A DNA stretch of 64,000 nucleotides from assembly GCA_021819435.1 (NCBI GenBank), contig JAKARB010000002.1, forward strand, positions 62,001-126,000, read 5' to 3'. The DNA comes from Pseudomonadota bacterium. GTDB taxonomy: Bacteria; Pseudomonadota; Gammaproteobacteria; Burkholderiales; Burkholderiaceae_C. The notes beneath the pieces were generated by a model, which searched no databases, was not told where the DNA came from, and saw only the letters and a program-made list of their open reading frames with translations. Of the stretch, positions 62,386 to 64,000 are shown piece by piece. Each line of letters begins with the position of its first letter. Position 1 is the stretch's first letter. Position numbers and translations under genes: made by a program.

Positions 62386-64000
62386 ATGACGACATTCAAT
62401 GGCACCGCAGGGAATGACAACATCACCGCTGCGGCAACTGACGACCTGATCAACGGCCTTGCAGGTCAGGACATCCTCTATGGACTGGGTGGCAATGACA
62501 CCTTGGACGGCGGCACGGGCCGCGACACGATGTATGGAGGCGCTGGCGACGACTTCTACTACGTTGATGACGTGGACGATGCCGTGCGGGAGAACGTCGA
62601 CGACGGTGCTTATGACGTGATCCTCTCGACAGTGAGCTATTCACAGTACACGCAACACGGGGCCAATGTCGAGGAGCTCTACCTGCTGGGCACGGCCGAC
62701 CTCTCGGCTTCTGGTGATGACAAGGCCAACATGCTGGGCGGTAACACCGGTAGCAACGTGCTCTCTGGCGGTGCGGGCGACGACGTCCTACTCGGATTCG
62801 GTGACGTCCATGAGACTTACGACATTGCGCTGCCAGTGGCCTACGGTGCGGTGGACGGTGACGACACGCTCGATGGCGGCACTGGCCGAGACATCATGGC
62901 TGGCGGTGCGGGCAACGACACTTACTACGTTGACCAAGCCAACGACTCGGTGATCGAAGTGGCGAACGAGGGCACCGACGACGTGATCATCGCCAGCGCC
63001 AGCTATGCATTGAATGCCGGGCATGGCTATTTCATCGAATCGGTTTACCTCGTTGGCAACGCCAACCTCAACCTCACCGGAGACGTCAGAGCCAATTATC
63101 TGGTGGGCAATACTGGTAGCAACGTGTTGACCGGAGGCGGGGGCAACGACAGCCTCTTGGGGTTTGGCGACGTGACGGAGGAACGGCCCGATGTGACGCT
63201 GCCCCTGTCCTATGGACTGGCCGACGGCGCCGACACGCTCGATGGAGGCACAGGTGCCGACTGGATGGCTGGTGGTGATGGCGATGACGTCTATTACGTC
63301 GACCAGGCCGCAGACCAGGTGCTGGAGTTCAACGGCCAAGGCAACGATGTCATCATTTCTTCAAGCGACTACGGCGTTGCGTTTGCTCGAGGTCGCTATG
63401 TCGAGTCGATTTATCTGAGTGGCACGGCCAACCTGAACCTGACGGGCGACGCCCTGGCCAACCGCCTGTACGGCAACACGGGCGCCAACGTCCTGACGGG
63501 TGGTGACGGCAATGACCTGCTGGTCGGCTTTGCCAACGTCACCGCCGCGCGCGGGCTCGACAGCCATGGCGCGTATGGCTCGGTTGACGGCAACGACACG
63601 CTCGATGGCGGTGCCGGCAATGACACGCTGGATGGTGGAGCCGGCAACGATTCGATGACGGGCGGCACGGGCAGCGACTACTACATCGTCGACAGCGCGT
63701 CCGACATCGTCCAGGAGAGCGACACCGTCAACGGTGGTGCGTGGGACGTGGTCGAGTCGAGCGTGGACTTCGACCTCACCTTGGCGGCCACGGCGGGCGT
63801 GGAAGGCCTGACCTTGACGGGTGGCGCAGTGCTGGGCAAGGGCAACAGCCTGAGCAACGGCATCTCCGGCACGGACCAGGACAACCTGCTGTATGGCTAC
63901 GACGGCAACGACACGGTCTACGGCTTCGGCGGCACCGACTACATATACGGTGGCAATGGTGACGATGTCATCTACGGCGATGACGGTGACGACTTCCTGT
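62386..64000 (+). CDS. RTX-like calcium-binding repeat protein (partial, runs off the window)
   Basis: An open frame from ATG 62386 (AGGAG 8 bases upstream) to the window edge, at least 538 codons. It is packed with hemolysin-type nonapeptides (GGxGxDxLxG forms such as GGAGDDVLLG, GGNDTLDGG and YGGNGDDVIYG) that bind calcium on folding outside the cell; such proteins leave by type I secretion with a C-terminal signal, which would lie beyond the edge. There is no N-terminal signal peptide. An internal unit of about 122 codons recurs, marked by GNTGSNVL at 62740, 63106 and 63472. Enzyme, adhesin or S-layer roles are all possible. Confidence 0.88.
   Translation, partial: MTTFNGTAGNDNITAAATDDLINGLAGQDILYGLGGNDTLDGGTGRDTMYGGAGDDFYYVDDVDDAVRENVDDGAYDVILSTVSYSQYTQHGANVEELYLLGTADLSASGDDKANMLGGNTGSNVLSGGAGDDVLLGFGDVHETYDIALPVAYGAVDGDDTLDGGTGRDIMAGGAGNDTYYVDQANDSVIEVANEGTDDVIIASASYALNAGHGYFIESVYLVGNANLNLTGDVRANYLVGNTGSNVLTGGGGNDSLLGFGDVTEERPDVTLPLSYGLADGADTLDGGTGADWMAGGDGDDVYYVDQAADQVLEFNGQGNDVIISSSDYGVAFARGRYVESIYLSGTANLNLTGDALANRLYGNTGANVLTGGDGNDLLVGFANVTAARGLDSHGAYGSVDGNDTLDGGAGNDTLDGGAGNDSMTGGTGSDYYIVDSASDIVQESDTVNGGAWDVVESSVDFDLTLAATAGVEGLTLTGGAVLGKGNSLSNGISGTDQDNLLYGYDGNDTVYGFGGTDYIYGGNGDDVIYGDDGDDFL

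Noticed and set aside
62386-64000. CRISPR-like regular repetition
   Set aside because: The repeats are in frame and encode calcium-binding nonapeptides; units are long and diverged, without short identical repeats and unique spacers.

Overview
The window is GC-rich, densely coded chromosomal DNA that reads as a free-living betaproteobacterium of the order Burkholderiales (Comamonadaceae or Sphaerotilaceae-like). The basis is the protein similarity pattern (trpS, glnS, purN, minCDE, a urt-type ABC transporter beside fmdA/fmdB, DUF3717 and FeeM-like proteins) and a PEP-CTERM exported protease. No rRNA, tRNA or CRISPR array was seen. The right edge cuts through a calcium-binding repeat protein.

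Layout: 0-8.5 kb holds an rRNA methyltransferase, a membrane hydroxylase, an AraC regulator with a DUF2804 partner, aliphatic amidase (amiE), glutamate-cysteine ligase and two small unknown genes. 8.5-10.7 kb is an AT-rich insertion carrying one gene with PD-(D/E)XK nuclease-like residues, bordered by GT-skewed repeats and a remnant DUF805 gene. 10.7-18.6 kb is an accessory run of small lipoproteins, secreted proteins, an IS3 remnant, a frameshifted gene, a cupin, a methyltransferase and an acetyltransferase. 18.7-19.8 kb is a PEP-CTERM serine protease.

19.8-31.0 kb is the most interesting block. A short-chain amide/urea ABC transporter (urtABCDE type) is followed by formamidase (fmdA) and fmdB. 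It faces a divergent 1168-residue protein that fuses a permease-like membrane domain, an eight-cysteine segment, a histidine kinase and a receiver, and this gene overlaps one for a LuxR-type response regulator. A TACGT-N6-ACGTA palindrome lies in the divergent promoter region. A second one with identical spacing lies upstream of amiE, 21 kb away. I infer an amide-sensing regulon in which the transporter-kinase and its regulator control amide uptake, formamidase and amidase.

31-42 kb: an orphan sensor kinase, purN, a 333-bp nested palindrome, trpS, ppk2, a soluble FIST-domain chemoreceptor, glnS and an HTH-MNT/HEPN pair that looks like a toxin-antitoxin module. 42-48 kb: a protein of unknown function and two divergent regulator/enzyme pairs (LysR/SDR; HxlR/hydrolase with a clear operator). 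48-58 kb: NYN-OST-HTH protein, UvrD-like helicase, YlqF-type GTPase, DusC-like enzyme, HDOD protein, DUF808 membrane protein and a hybrid kinase. 58-62 kb: FeeM-like N-acyl synthase, ParA-type ATPase and the minCDE operon. 62.4-64 kb: start of an RTX-like protein with a roughly 366-bp internal repeat.
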